From the NCBI GenBank assembly GCA_032358165.1, contig JAALGY010000062.1, forward strand, positions 248,001-312,000: a stretch of 64,000 bases of DNA, read 5' to 3'. This stretch comes from Diplosphaera chodatii (taxonomy: Eukaryota; Chlorophyta; Trebouxiophyceae; Prasiolales; Stichococcaceae). Made by a program: the position numbers and the translations under genes. Positions 10,288-22,274 of the stretch are shown here, one piece after another; position 1 is the stretch's first letter, and each line of letters begins with the position of its first letter. The notes below the pieces were generated by a model that saw only the letters and a program-made list of their open reading frames with translations, had not been told where the DNA came from and searched no databases.

Positions 10288-13200
10288 ATGCCGGGGGCTG
10301 TCATTCCATCAGCCACAGCGCCCGCGCTGCTGGCGCTGCTCCTGCTGCTGGGCGCCGCGCTTCCAGGTGCAGCCATGCTGCATGTCTGGTTGTAGTGCAG
10401 TAGCAGCCTGCCAAGCGGCAGCTGGCTCTGGAGGCCACGGGCACATGCGTGCTGGGAGCGTCACCCAGCTAGCGCGCGCCCTGGCTGCTGTGCATAGAGT
10501 GCTCGTGCATTGAGACGCACCTGCTGCCCGCGTTTGCGCAGGTGCTGACGCGGGAACCATCGCCACAACGAATTGCGATGCCCTGCGCCCCATGGACGGC
10601 GGCACGCTGCGGTCCACCTGCACATGCGACGGCCAGCCCCAGAACGGCAAGAGCGCCTGCCCCACCACCCCCGCTCAGAACGCGACGTGCGTCTGCAGCA
10701 CCGGCGCTGGCGCAGTCAGCATGACGTCGTCGGTCGTCACCGTCACGAACTGCTTTGGCAAGAAGATCAGCTTCTTGAACGCGGAGTACGTGAGCGCGAG
10801 CAACACTAAGATGTGCACCCCCAAAGCGTGAGCGCCATTGTGCCCTTGCTCCCACCCGTTTGAGCTCCCAATAACAGCAGGCAGAGCGTGCACTGTGGAC
10901 ATGTGCCTGTGCACTTGTGCGCTGGCACTGCGCAGCGGCTCGACTACTGCTGGTGGTCCATGGGCTTCTGTGTGCCTTGCATGCAGGGAAAACAAGAACG
11001 CTGGTGATACAGTGTTCACGTTTCCGGCCAAGTGCGGCACCACGGTGACGATCTACCTGCACGACGGCAACTACATCACGCCTGCTGGGGGACCCGCAGT
11101 CCTGGGCAGCACCTGCCAAAGCAGCTACACGAACAGCCAGCTGTGCAACAGCTGCGGGGGATACTCGTTCACCGTGAAGTGCGATGGCAGTGGTGACTCC
11201 TGCTACCCAGCTCAGAAGAGGTGAGCAGCATGCCAGCTGACAATCAGCCCTGACGCCTCGTTCGCTACAGGGCTGCTCTGCAACACGTCAGCTTTGATCA
11301 TGCCTTGCCTTGAGCGACCGCCCAATGTGTTGCACATGTACAGACTTGCTTTGACGTGTGTCGATGCAGCCCGCCGCCCCCTCCCAGTCCGCCTCCATCG
11401 CCGCCGCCCTCTCCTCCACCGTCGCCTCCGCCGCCGTGTCCCCCACCCAAGCCTCCGCCAAGCCCGCCACCCAGCCCGCCTCCCTCGCCGCCGCCGCCAT
11501 CGCCTCCACCCAGCCCACCGCCCAGCCCGCCACCAAGCCCGCCTCCCTCGCCGCCGCCGCCATCGCCTCCACCCAGCCCACCGCCCAGCCCGCCACCAAG
11601 CCCGCCTCCCTCGCCACCACCCTATCCGCCGCCTTCACCACCACCCAACCCGCCTCCGTCACCGCCGCCCCAGCCTCCTCCCAGCCCCCCGCCAAGCCCG
11701 CCGCCAAGCCCGCCACCAAACCCACCTCCATCACCGCCGCCCAATCCGCCCCCATCACCACCACCTCAGCCTCCTCCCAGCCCACCGCCCAGTCCGCCGC
11801 CACAGCCGCCCCCCAGCCCGCCTCCTTCGCCGCCGCCTGCACCACCGCCCAGCCCACCGCCCAGTCCGCCACCACAGCCTCCGCCAAGCCCACCGCCACA
11901 GCCGCCCCCCAGCCCGCCTCCTTCGCCGCCGCCTGCACCACCGCCCAGCCCACCGCCCAGTCCGCCACCACAGCCTCCGCCAAGCCCACCCCCACAGCCA
12001 CCCCCCAGCCCCCCGCCATCACCACCCCCGCAGCCGCCGCCCAGCCCACCTCCCATGCCGCCCCCGAGTCCGCCACCCCAGCCGCCTCCCAGCCCGCCAC
12101 CTTCACCGCCCCCTCAGTCGCCACCCGACCTCAGGTTTGCTGTGCCACCGCCAAGCAGCCCACCACCGCAGCCGCCACCCAGCCCGCCTCCATCACCACC
12201 GCCCAGCCCACCTCCGTCACCGCCGCCTGCGCCACCGCCCAGCGCACCTCCCATGCCGCCACCTAGTCCGCCACCCAGCCCACCCCCGAGCCCACCACCC
12301 CAGCCGCCGCCAAGCCCGCCACCGCAACCGCCACCAAGTCCGCCCCCACAGCCACCTCCCAGCCCCCCGCCATCACCACCCCCATCGCCGCCACCCAGCC
12401 CGCCTCCCGTGCCACCCCCCAGCCCGCCACCGCAGCCACCACCCAGCCCGCCGCCCTCACCACCACCCAGCCCACCCCCCAGCCCGCCACCTTCGCCACC
12501 ACCCGGCACGCCAGACTTCCGGATGGCAATGCCGCCCCCCAGCAGCCCACCACCTTTGCCACCGCCAAGCCCTCCGCCATCGCCACCCCCAAGCCCTCCG
12601 CCTTCGCCACCCCCAAGCCCTCCACCTTCGCCACCCCCCAGCCCGCCTCCTTCACCGCCGCCTGCCCTACCACCCTCACCACCTCCGAGGTGCAGATCCT
12701 CAACGCATGGTGCTCAGAATGTGGCGTATGCCCAAGATGTGTGCGTCCTCCAATGCTCCGGCCAACTATGCCCCTTATCATCATCTCAGTTCTCTGGGAT
12801 GCAGCAAGGCATGCACTTGAGGCACTCAGTCCGCAGGCGGGATCCTGGACCACAGTTGCAATGTGGTTCTGTCCTTTGCAGTCCACTTCCTTCGCCGCCG
12901 CCTCTCACGCCGCCAGACCTCCGGGTGACCTCACCGCCGCCGCTGGCTGTGTCACCGCCGCCGCAGAGTGTGCCGCCGCCGCCGCCGAAAGTGTGCAAGC
13001 CGAAGAAGCACTGCAAGTGGTACGGCGACAAGCAGAAGTGTACCCAGCAGACGCCGTGAGTCCTCTGGCGTGTCGCTGCTGATGTCAATCTGTTGCAATG
13101 CTCAAAAAACCCTACTGCATCTCAGTGCCTTTTCCTGCACACGGCTGAACATTCTCACGAGCCGAGTGATGGGCTGCACTGCAAAGAGGCACTGCTGCAG

Positions 13201-16200
13201 ATCATAATGCGCACCAGAACGCACATGCTGCGCAGGTGCCCATACTGCTACCAGACTCTGGATCAGTGCTTCAGCTGCAGCGAGTGCAGTAAGAAGCAGC
13301 CTGGCTATGGCAAGGTGCGCTCCCAGCCATGCAAACAGTGCCTGCAGATGTACACGTGCTGCTGGACCCAGCTGATAGTTGTGGCCAACTTGACGGACCT
13401 GGTGTTAGCAGGGCTGCCGCTGTGCTGTGCGTTATGTTGTCAGGACGAGGCTGACAGGATTGCTCGGTCAACTGCTGTCCCAGGTTGTCCTGAACGCCAA
13501 GCGGTGCTTCAAGACATCGGTCACATTCGCCGCCGTCAGCTACATCAATGAGTCTGGCTCCTCCGTCTGTGCTGACAACCGGTGCGTGCCGTCAGCTGTC
13601 TATCCTGCTGCTTCGTTCTGCGACTGTGCAAAGTGACCACCAGAAGCCTTAACAATCCATTGGCGCTATGCTGACCGTGTGTTGATACCCATGCCCGATT
13701 GCACAGGAACTTCGGCTACAACGATCGCGAGGCAGCCAAAGAGAGCACCTTCAAGTTCAGTGCCCCCTGCGGGTCCACCATCACGCTGTTCCTGGTCGAC
13801 GACTCGTTCTACAACCAGAACGGCCCGCTGTACCTGCGCAAGAACCCGTGCAGCAGCAAGTGCGACAAGTCGAAGCCGTGCAGCACGTGCGGCCCGTACA
13901 CCTTCACAGTCAAGTGCCCGCCGGGGTGCAAGAAGGCGCCGCCGCCCGCCCTGAAGGCGCCGCCGCCCAAGTCATTGCCGCCGCCCCTGACACCGCCTGA
14001 CTTCCGGGGCACCTCGCCGCCGCCCAGCAGCCCGCCGCCGTCGCCGCCGCCCAAGCCCCCTCCAAGCCCGCCGCCATCACCACCACCCAAGCCGCCCCCA
14101 AGCCCGCCACCCAAGCCTCCTCCAAGCCCGCCGCCGTCGCCGCCACCCAAGCCCCCTCCGAGCCCGCCACCATCCCCACCACCCAAGCCCCCTCCGAGCC
14201 CGCCACCATCGCCGCCGCCCAGCCCGCCACCATCGCCGCCACCCACCCCGCCACCATCGCCGCCCCCCAAGCCTCCTCCCAGGTATGTGTGCATGGCCTG
14301 CAAGCATTCTTGCCCATGAGCTGCAGGGTGGACGTGACAGTGTCGACTGCTGTGCATGCATGTTGACACGGCTGCACCTCAGCGTTGTTGCAAGTAGCTG
14401 TGCAGATCTGACCAACATGAGATCGGATGCAACATGCAGCCCGCCGCCATCACCTCCGCCCAAGCCGCCCCCAAGCCCACCACCCTCCCCACCACCCAGG
14501 TGCAGCTACAATCAAGGGTTCATTGAGCCTGTCAGCTGCTTAAGAGCTTCTTGCTACAGCTGTAACCTCTTCAGAGGCCTGAGGCATCTGCCAGCAGCTT
14601 CATGAAACGCTGGATCACCTGCGCATGTGCTACTTTGCTGAGCGCTGCCGCATCCTTCACTTCATGCAGCCCACCGCCCTCGCCGCCAGCCCTGACGCCG
14701 CCAGACCTCAGAGTCACATCACCACCGCCAAAAGCTGTTTCGCCGCCGCCAATGGCTGTGTCACCACCGCCTCTAACGCCACCTGACCTCAGAATGACCT
14801 CGCCGCCGCCAAAGGCTGGCACGCCGCCGCCGCCTGCGAAGAAGTGCTACCCCAAGAAGCAGTGCAAGTGGTACGGCAAGCACAAGAAGTGCACCACCCA
14901 GACGCCGTAAGTCCTCCACTCCTCTCAACCTCGGTGTTGATGCTGCACTCTGACTGCGCCTTTCTATGCGGTGTGGCTTCTCTTCCTGTGCTTGATACAC
15001 GGACCCTCGCAGGTCGTTCCCTGTAGGAAGAGTGCGTGCTGCATCAAACTGTCGGAGGCCATCAATCTTTATGCATTGCAGGTGCCCGTACTGCTACAAG
15101 ACCCTGGACCAGTGCTTCAGTTGCACCGAGTGCAACAGGAGGAAGCCGGGCTATGGCAAGGTGCGCTTATCTTCATTGCAGTCTGTGTTTCGGGATGTCT
15201 TGTCGGATGGGCACTGTTTGTATGGTTCAGGGGAACCCTGCCAATGTGTGTTGCTGAACCCATCGTGTAGGTCGTCCTGAAGGCGAAGCGGTGCTTCAGG
15301 AAGTCGGTCACGTTTGCCGCTGTCAGCTACATTGACGAGTCTGGCTCGTCGGTCTGTGCTGACAACCGGTGTGTGCTGTCAGCTGTCTGTCCTGCTGCTT
15401 CTGCGACTGTGCAAACTGACCACCAGAAGCCTTAACAATCCAACGGCGTGATGCTGACCGTGTGCTGATACCCCTGCCCGGTTGACAGGAACTTCGGGTA
15501 CAACAACCGTGAGGCAGCCAAGGAGAGCACCTTCAAGTTCAGCGCCCCCTGCGGGTCCACCGTCACGCTGTTCCTGGTCGACGACTCCTTCTACAACCCA
15601 AATGGCCCCCTGTACCTGCGCAAGAACCCGTGCAGCAGCACGTGCGACAAGACCAAGCCATGCAGCACATGCGGCCCGTACACCTTCACAGTCAAGTGCC
15701 CGCCGGGGTGCAAGAAGGCGCCGCCGCCCGCCCTGAAGGCGCCGCCTCCCAAGTCATCGCCGCCGCCTCTGACACCGCCTGACTTCCGGGGCACCTCGCC
15801 GCCGCCCAGCAGTCCGCCGCCCAGCCCGCCATTGTCACCACCGCCATCGCCACCCCCCAGGTGAGCCCCCGGCTACAAGACTGCCTTCAACCCTACGGCC
15901 ATACATATCGCCTGCATTTGAGGTGCCTGATAGGCGGCCGTGCCTTCAGTCACTGACTGACTGCGGAGACCTTCTGCTGTGTGCCCTCTCATGCTATTCT
16001 CTGCTGCACTGACGGCGCGGCTTGTGCAAATCATGCAGCCCAGCACCATCCCCGCCTCCCAAGCCCCCTCTTTCACCTCCCCCAACCCCACCTCCGAGGT
16101 CCGACTTGCTGACTTCTTCACTACCTTTCTGTGACATTGCACAGTACATGTCACCTGTAGCCCCCTGCGATGCTGCGTTGATGAAAGTTGCCGACAGCCC

Positions 16201-19200
16201 TGTGCATCGTCCATACAGTCCGCCACCGTCGCCACCCCCGAAGCCCCCTCGGAGCCCACCCCCATCTCCACCTCCCAGCCCTCCGCCCTCACCGCCCCCC
16301 AAGCCCCCTCCCAGCCCGCCGCCGAAGCCCCCTCCAAGCCCGCCCCCATCGCCGCCGCCCAAGCCGCCTTCTAGGTGTGGCACTTACAACCATGGGGACA
16401 ACCTACCTATGATTTCTGCCCTCGCAGTTGTTCATGCAGGTTGCCGATCCTCTCGACCTCCCTGTAGGAACGGGGGCAAGTGCCAGTTGATAGAAATCCC
16501 TGCATTTAGCTATCAAGGTGATAAAAATTTATGTTGCAACTGCAGCCCACCGCCATCGCCTCCACCAAGCCCGCCACCGAGCCCGCCGCCCAGGTGCGGA
16601 TGCAGAAAGCGAGTGTATACGGCCTCTTGATGCTCGATCGCACTGACGCCAGCAATCAGCTCGGGATCCGAGCACCTGACCGCGTATGCCACTTCATGCA
16701 CTCTGGTGGGTTCAGTGCATGGGCTTCTGATGCACCTCAACTGCTGAGCAGGCACCTTTTTGTGTGCAGCCCACCACCTTCGCCGCCAGCCCTGACGCCG
16801 CCAGACCTCAGGGTGACATCACCACCGCCAAAGGCCGTGTCGCCGCCGCCTCTGACGCCACCTGACCTGAGGATGACCTCGCCGCCGCCAAACGCTGGCA
16901 CGCCGCCACCGCCTGCGAAGAAGTGCCACCCCAAGAAGCAGTGCAAGTGGTATGGCGACCGCAAGAAGTGCACCACCCAGTCGCCGTGAGCCTCCTGTCT
17001 CTCCTCGGGTCTACTTGACTTCACACTTACCATGCTCCATCTGTTCTGAAAAGCAAAGCATGTGCAACAGCTGACTTGAGCATGTGTATGCTTCAAACAA
17101 CCTCAAAAGCTCCTTGTAACACGATGTGCAGGTGCCCATATTGCTACAAGACACTGGACCAGTGCTTCAGCTGCTCAGAGTGCAACAGAAAGAAGCCTGG
17201 CTATGGCAAGGTGAGCTTGTGGGCATCAGTATTGGCTCCATTGGATGGTTTGTGAGTGCACCGCTGGGACGGGCAGAAGCTTTGCTCTCATGTTATGGTG
17301 TGATTGTTGGCGCAAAGCGCCAGGTCGTCAGTGTCGAACCATGCTGCAGTGCATGTGCTGACTGCCTGCCTGACCTCGCTTTGCTACACACCCCTCTTGT
17401 AGGTCGTCTTGAAGGCCAAGCGGTGCTTCAGGAAGTCGGTCACGTTTGCCGCGGTCAGCTACGTTGACGAGTCTGGCTCGCCCGTCTGCGCTGACAACCG
17501 GTGCGGGGCGTCAGCTTGCTGTTCCGCTGCTGTCACACCTGTGCAGCGTTTCGTGGAAGCAGCATGAGCAGGCTGCAGTGCATACATACACATGTGCTTT
17601 GGCAGTTGCGCAACACCCTGCCTGTATGCTCATTTCCTGCTCGACTGCACAGGAACTTCGGCTACAACGATCGTGAGGCAGCCAAGGAGAGCACCTTCAA
17701 GTTCAGTGCCCCCTGCGGGTCCATCGTCACGCTGTTCCTGGTCGACGACTCCTTCTACAACCCAGATGGCCCCCTGTACCTGCACAAGAACCCCTGCAGC
17801 AACAAGTGCGACAAGACCAAGCCGTGCAGCACGTGCGGGCCGTACACCTTCACGGTAAAGTGCCCGCCTGGGTGCAAGCAGTCGCCGCCGCCGCCGCTGC
17901 CATCGCCGCCAGCCCTGACGCCACCCGACCTCAGGATCACCTCGCCGCCGCCCAGCAGCCCCCCGCCCAGCCCGCCGCCGTTGCCACCACCATCCCCGCC
18001 GCCAAGCCCGCCGCCGAGCCCGCCTCCACCGAGCCCCCCGCCAAGCCCGCCACCCAAGCCACCTCCCAGGTGTGCACCAGGTCGCCGGCATGGGGTGCCA
18101 GCTTGCGCGTGAGACAGGCCACGTCATCTTTCCTGGCGAAACATGCGTGCATGTCTACTTCAAGGTGCATAATGTGCACCATTACACTAGCGTATCTGTC
18201 ACTCACCTCAGTTGCCTCAACCTGCAGCCCGCCGCCGTCTCCACCGCCCAAGCCTCCGGCTTCACCGCCTCCCAAAGCTGCCAGGTCATGCGCACTGTTG
18301 ATAAAGGACTGACTATCGCAGGCACTCGTGTGCTAGCAGAGTCTGCGAGCAGCAACGCAGGAGCCTCTGAGCTGATCAACAGCTGTGGATCCTCCATCTC
18401 AGGAAGTCTGGCTGACATGGCGTGACCCTCCATGTGCAGCCCACCGCCTTCATCGCCGCCTGACTTCAGGGTCAGCTCGCCGCCGCCGCCGAGCTGCCCC
18501 TACAAGCCGAACTCCAAGCAGTGCGCTCCAGTGCCATGACCCTGTGTTGTCATGCCCATGTCTGCACGCATCAGCTACTGCTGGCAAACCTGCGGCCAGC
18601 AGTGATCCAGGGTGACACAAGGCGCACTTCAGTACATGGCACGCTGCCTGCCATTGCAGGTGCCCGTATTGCATCCCGACAAGCCCTGGGTGCTTCAAGT
18701 ACAGCTGCGCAAAGTGGGATGGCTATGCCAAGGTGCGGAAAACAGCCAGAGGTTCTGAAACCGGGGCATCATGTGCATGGCACTCATCAGAGCAGCGCAG
18801 GGCTTGAAGATGTTCAGGTCGTGGGGGCAAGCAAGCGACGTCTTCCTTCTGCTGTTGCAGGTGTCACTGAAGGGCAAGAAGTGCTTCGACAGGCCCATCA
18901 GCTTCATGGCAGTTGCCTTCAACGATGAGAAGCACGACGCCGTGTGCGCACATAACAAGTGCGCCATCTGAAACCCTGTCTTCACTCTGGGTCGTACCTT
19001 GCAGTGGTATACATGGTGCTACCGCGTCCAAATCCTGACGGATCCACAGGCGAATTGATAAGACGTACCTTGCCGATAGCAGCCTGGCGCTCTGGTGTTC
19101 AGACCGCCACGATGTCGGCTGCAGGAAGCAGAAGTCCACCGACTCCTTTGAGTTCACCGCCCAGTGCGGCACTTTTGTGACGGTGTACCTCAGCGACGAC

Positions 19201-19635
19201 AAGTTTAACAACAACAACGGCCCGCTGGTACAGACATGAACAGATTATGCTCGGTTCAGCTGCTGCGCTGCATGCTGCCGTCCCTTGTGCATGGGGCCAC
19301 CAGTCTGCACCAATCAGGCGCCCAAGCCAAAGACGCTCTTTTGGCATTATTCAGATGATCCCGGGCGGCAACCCCTGCAAGTCGCCCTGCAAGGAGGCTG
19401 GCTCGCCCTGCCAGACGTGCGGCCCATACAAGGTGAGGCGCTGCTGGCAGCCGAATGTGACTTGCAGTCGGGCAGGTTGTCATGAGTGACATGTGCATGT
19501 GAATACACTGTGCGGATACGTGATGGTGCACCGTCAGCGGACATGGTGTCTGGTGTGCAGATCTACATCGACTGCAAGTGCAAGGGCCAGACATACGAAT
19601 CCAAGCGCAAGCACATCGACAAGAGCCACGGCTGA
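10288..19635 (+). CDS. Pherophorin-like protein, complete (gene 2), five Cys-rich domains
   Basis: Exons: 10288-10366, 10542-10827, 10987-11220, 11370-12689, 12882-13055, 13236-13314, 13484-13581, 13707-14282, 14440-14499, 14670-14906, 15082-15160, 15271-15368, 15489-15860, 16039-16098, 16219-16374, 16546-16593, 16770-16985, 17132-17210, 17403-17500, 17653-18069, 18228-18284, 18440-18520, 18660-18732, 18861-18958, 19125-19227, 19355-19432, 19561-19635. Total 5331 bp, 1776 aa. The ATG opens a signal peptide with core ALLALLLLLGAALPG. Domain 1 (about residues 28-200: CTCDGQ, CVCSTGAG, VTVTNCFGKKISF, CNSCGGYSFTVKC) precedes a 440-residue SPPPxPPP rod. Domains 2-4 have the CPYCY(K/Q)TLDQCFSC type, and domain 5 is the C-terminal CPYCIPTSPGC type. 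The product should be exported to the extracellular matrix. Exon count was set by phase; a few small rod exons could be alternatively spliced. Confidence 0.88.
11370..12689 (+). repeat. Low-complexity poly(SPPP) rod exon of gene 2
   Basis: A 1320-bp exon of Ser-Pro3 type repeats (SPPPSPPPQPPP). It is interrupted twice by near-identical spacers containing SPPDLRFAVPPPSSPPP (near 12118) and TPDFRMAMPPPSSPPP (near 12508). Pro in such contexts is normally hydroxylated and O-glycosylated, giving a stiff rod. The opposite strand reads as poly-Gly and is a shadow. Confidence 0.9.
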
Positions 19636-19912
19636 GCCCAGCCACCATGCTGGACAGGCCAGCCCGCAGCCAGCGCAGCCGATGTTTGCTGCCCCATTCA
19701 CGGCAGCCATGATGGCGTGAAGCCGCTGTCACAGCAGGGCATAGCTGAATCACAACATGCCTCGCCTCGACCCCTGCCGGCCAGGAGTCGCCAGAACCCC
19801 TTTCAGTGACCTATCAGCAGCTCAAGAGTTGCCATCGACTAGCGGATGCCCTGAATGTGCCGGGCAACGCTCATTAGTCAGCAATGCCCGGCTTGGCTGG
19901 CCGCGGCATGCA

Positions 19913-19962
19913 GCCCACGCAGCGGTGCAGCGCACAGGAGGACACGCAGCCGCCTGCCTCTG
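19913..19962 (+). repeat. Conserved 3'-flank block, gene 2 copy
   Basis: Contains CACGCAGCGGTGCAGCGCAC and AGGACACGCAGCCGCCTGCC, closely matching 28393-28434 after gene 3 and, more loosely, 7791-7850 after gene 1. Confidence 0.65.
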
Positions 19963-20304
19963 GTTTCAGCTCAGTGCAACTGTTTTCATCTTTCTGTCCC
20001 CCGGCGGCGTGGAAGCAGCAGTGGCGGCAGCAACAGGCAATGAGGGCATGCAAGGGGGCTGATTCAACAGTACGTATTGGGAGGCCCACAGCTTGGTCCT
20101 GGCAGCCCTCGGAATCCTTTGGCAGCATTTTTGGTTTGTATGCAGGTGTTGGCTTGCAGCATTACTACTGGGTACTGCACACTGAGGCCCTGCTGGATGG
20201 GACAGATGCCCTCCTTGATTTGGAATTGCTGCCAGATCCGAGCGTGGCCACCACTTCGGCTGCAGCTGACAGGTCCGCAAGTGCGCAGTATAAATTCACT
20301 GGTA

Positions 20305-20309
20305 TGTAA
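20305..20309 (+). terminator. Candidate TGTAA polyadenylation signal, gene 2
   Basis: TGTAA about 670 bp after the gene 2 stop codon, downstream of the conserved 3'-flank block. Plausible mRNA end. Confidence 0.4.
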
Positions 20310-21486
20310 TACCTGCTAACTTGAGGCTGCGCACATACAGTGATATATTAGTGCAAACGTGCTGTACGTAGCGGACAGCTGGCCTGCAGCGCATCTCTTC
20401 CTGCCCAGGCCCACCAGTATGTCGTCACCATTGCAGCTATGCAGTCCCGCACCGGAATGCCCCAGCCAGTGCTGCACCCTCAGCTAACACCAGCGTCCGA
20501 CCACTCAACAGTGAAGGTCAAAACTCATCATATCTGCGCTACACACCCTGAGGTGGGAGTTGGACATTTGAGGGACTACCATTGAGGAGCCCACTGCACT
20601 CTTGACAGGAAGCTTTCAACCGTGCCCGTACATGGGTCAGCCGATAACCAGACACCGGCCCTGCAGCGCCCGCCTGCCAAGTGCGTCATCTGATGCGGGC
20701 AACGGACAGGTCTGTGCAAGAGGGCGGCCGCAGAATCGCAGCTGGGTCACGCGTGCGCTGTGTCTGACTGTGCTGGTACTTTGGACAGTCGCTTTCGGCT
20801 GGTCATGATCAGTGACAGGCACTCGCGGGCCACCTCATTCAGGGCTTTTGCACCCCTTTTCTGACGTAATCCCGCGTCCGCTCTGCGCTGTCGGTGCCGC
20901 GAACGGCGCATGGCGCCAGAAACCCACGCCTGCACCTTCTGATCTGCCATCAGTGGGACGCGCAGAGCATAACTGCCTTCGCAGCCCCGACCTTGGCTGC
21001 CGTGACGCGCAAGACGAGGCCCTGAAATTTTCTGGCCTGACGGCCTGCAACACTGGGCCCTAGCTGCGGCGGCGGGCGTCTTTGCAGAGCCAGCCGCGTG
21101 TACACTAGACAGCTGAAGGCTTTGTAGCATTTACAGATCGCCTGGAAGCTCAGCGCGGGCCGGGCGTGAGAGTACCTACGGGTTGTGCCACGCCGACGCC
21201 AACAGCTCGCCCCACAGCAGCCAGCAGGCGAGTTGTCCAATAGCGGATGACCTGCACACGATCTCAGGGCAGTTTCATGTGCTGTGGGCGGAAGGCCTCC
21301 GCTGTGCCCTCTCTATCCGAACGGTGTCAAGATAGGTCCATGCATGAGCGCACGCTCGTGTGCCGGTGCTTCAACACTGCCGGGCCATCAAGAGCGCCGC
21401 CGTGCCGTGTTTTGGCGCTGCTGACACTGCAGCTGTCCGGACCACCCCTGAGGTCCAGGCATTGCGTTCGCCGTCCGTTACGTCCT

Positions 21487-21504
21487 GGTGCACTTGACTG
21501 CTAG
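21487..21504. promoter_or_regulatory. Shared upstream motif 1, gene 3 copy
   Basis: GGTGCACTTGACTGCTAG, one base different from 9489-9506, about 0.79 kb upstream of the gene 3 start. Confidence 0.35.
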
Positions 21505-21807
21505 CTGACACGCACGCGGGTGCCGGCGCATCTTCTGCCTCAACGTGTTGAATGACAGCCGTCAGCTTTTGGATATGACAGAGCATATCGCGAGCTGATC
21601 GCGCGTCTGCAGATGTTACAGTGTCCTGCTTCATGGTGGCATGAGGTAGCTGCAAAAGGTCCGGCTGGTTTATGCCTTGCGGCAGTGATGTGCAGGCAGA
21701 GCTGGTTGCTCCCTGGGCTGTCTAGTGGTAGAAGATCATGCGTCGGAAACAAACAGCGCAATAGCGCGCCGTCCTGAGATCACTGCACAACGCAACGCGC
21801 TGTGGCC

Positions 21808-21820
21808 TTTGCGCCGTGGC
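21808..21820. promoter_or_regulatory. Shared upstream motif 2, gene 3 copy
   Basis: TTTGCGCCGTGGC, identical to 9927-9939, 467 bp upstream of the gene 3 start. Confidence 0.35.
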
Positions 21821-22274
21821 TACTTGCCTTGCCTCTCAGTACGGGCAGCTCGTGGCTCGCACAGCGCTGCACATGGCCGCCTACATAGAGCGCAGTGTCC
21901 TCAGGCGCCTGGAATCACGTGTGACCAGCTCTCCACGCAGCGTCGCAACGCGCTGTGCCTGCTGCAGCTGTCTCGATGACGCCCCAGGTGGGCCCGAGCT
22001 GGCCCAGATGGCTGCCTGCCCTGTCGGATCCACGCTGATCAAGACAGCAAGCATGAAAGCTGCTCGAAACCAGCCTCACGGTGTACAGGTGGCAGTCTGA
22101 CCCGGTGAGGGGCAGGGACGGGGAGTTGGGACAGTCTGCATGGTGCCCTGCGCGCAGCCTTGGCAGCCAGCCTGACCTTTCACCAACCAAGGTTGCTCCT
22201 GCAGCCGGTTCATTGCGCAGCAGCGTTTGTGACCGCCGCCGGCCGGTCCGCGGGATCTGCGGCGCCGCTGCGGC

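Larger units (their letters stand above)
19636..22274. other. Intergenic: 3' flank of gene 2 and upstream region of gene 3
   Basis: No coding exon supported. The left part holds the shared 3'-flank block (19913-19962) and a TGTAA. The right part holds two motifs shared with the region upstream of gene 2. The rest shows nothing I can name. Confidence 0.6.

Noticed and set aside
11288..12124. Long minus-strand and alternative-frame ORFs over the gene 2 rod (Trp/Ala/Gly-rich or Arg/His-rich)
   Set aside because: Low stop density from biased GC-rich repeat sequence; no start context, no family resemblance, and the true frame is fixed by flanking Cys-rich exons.
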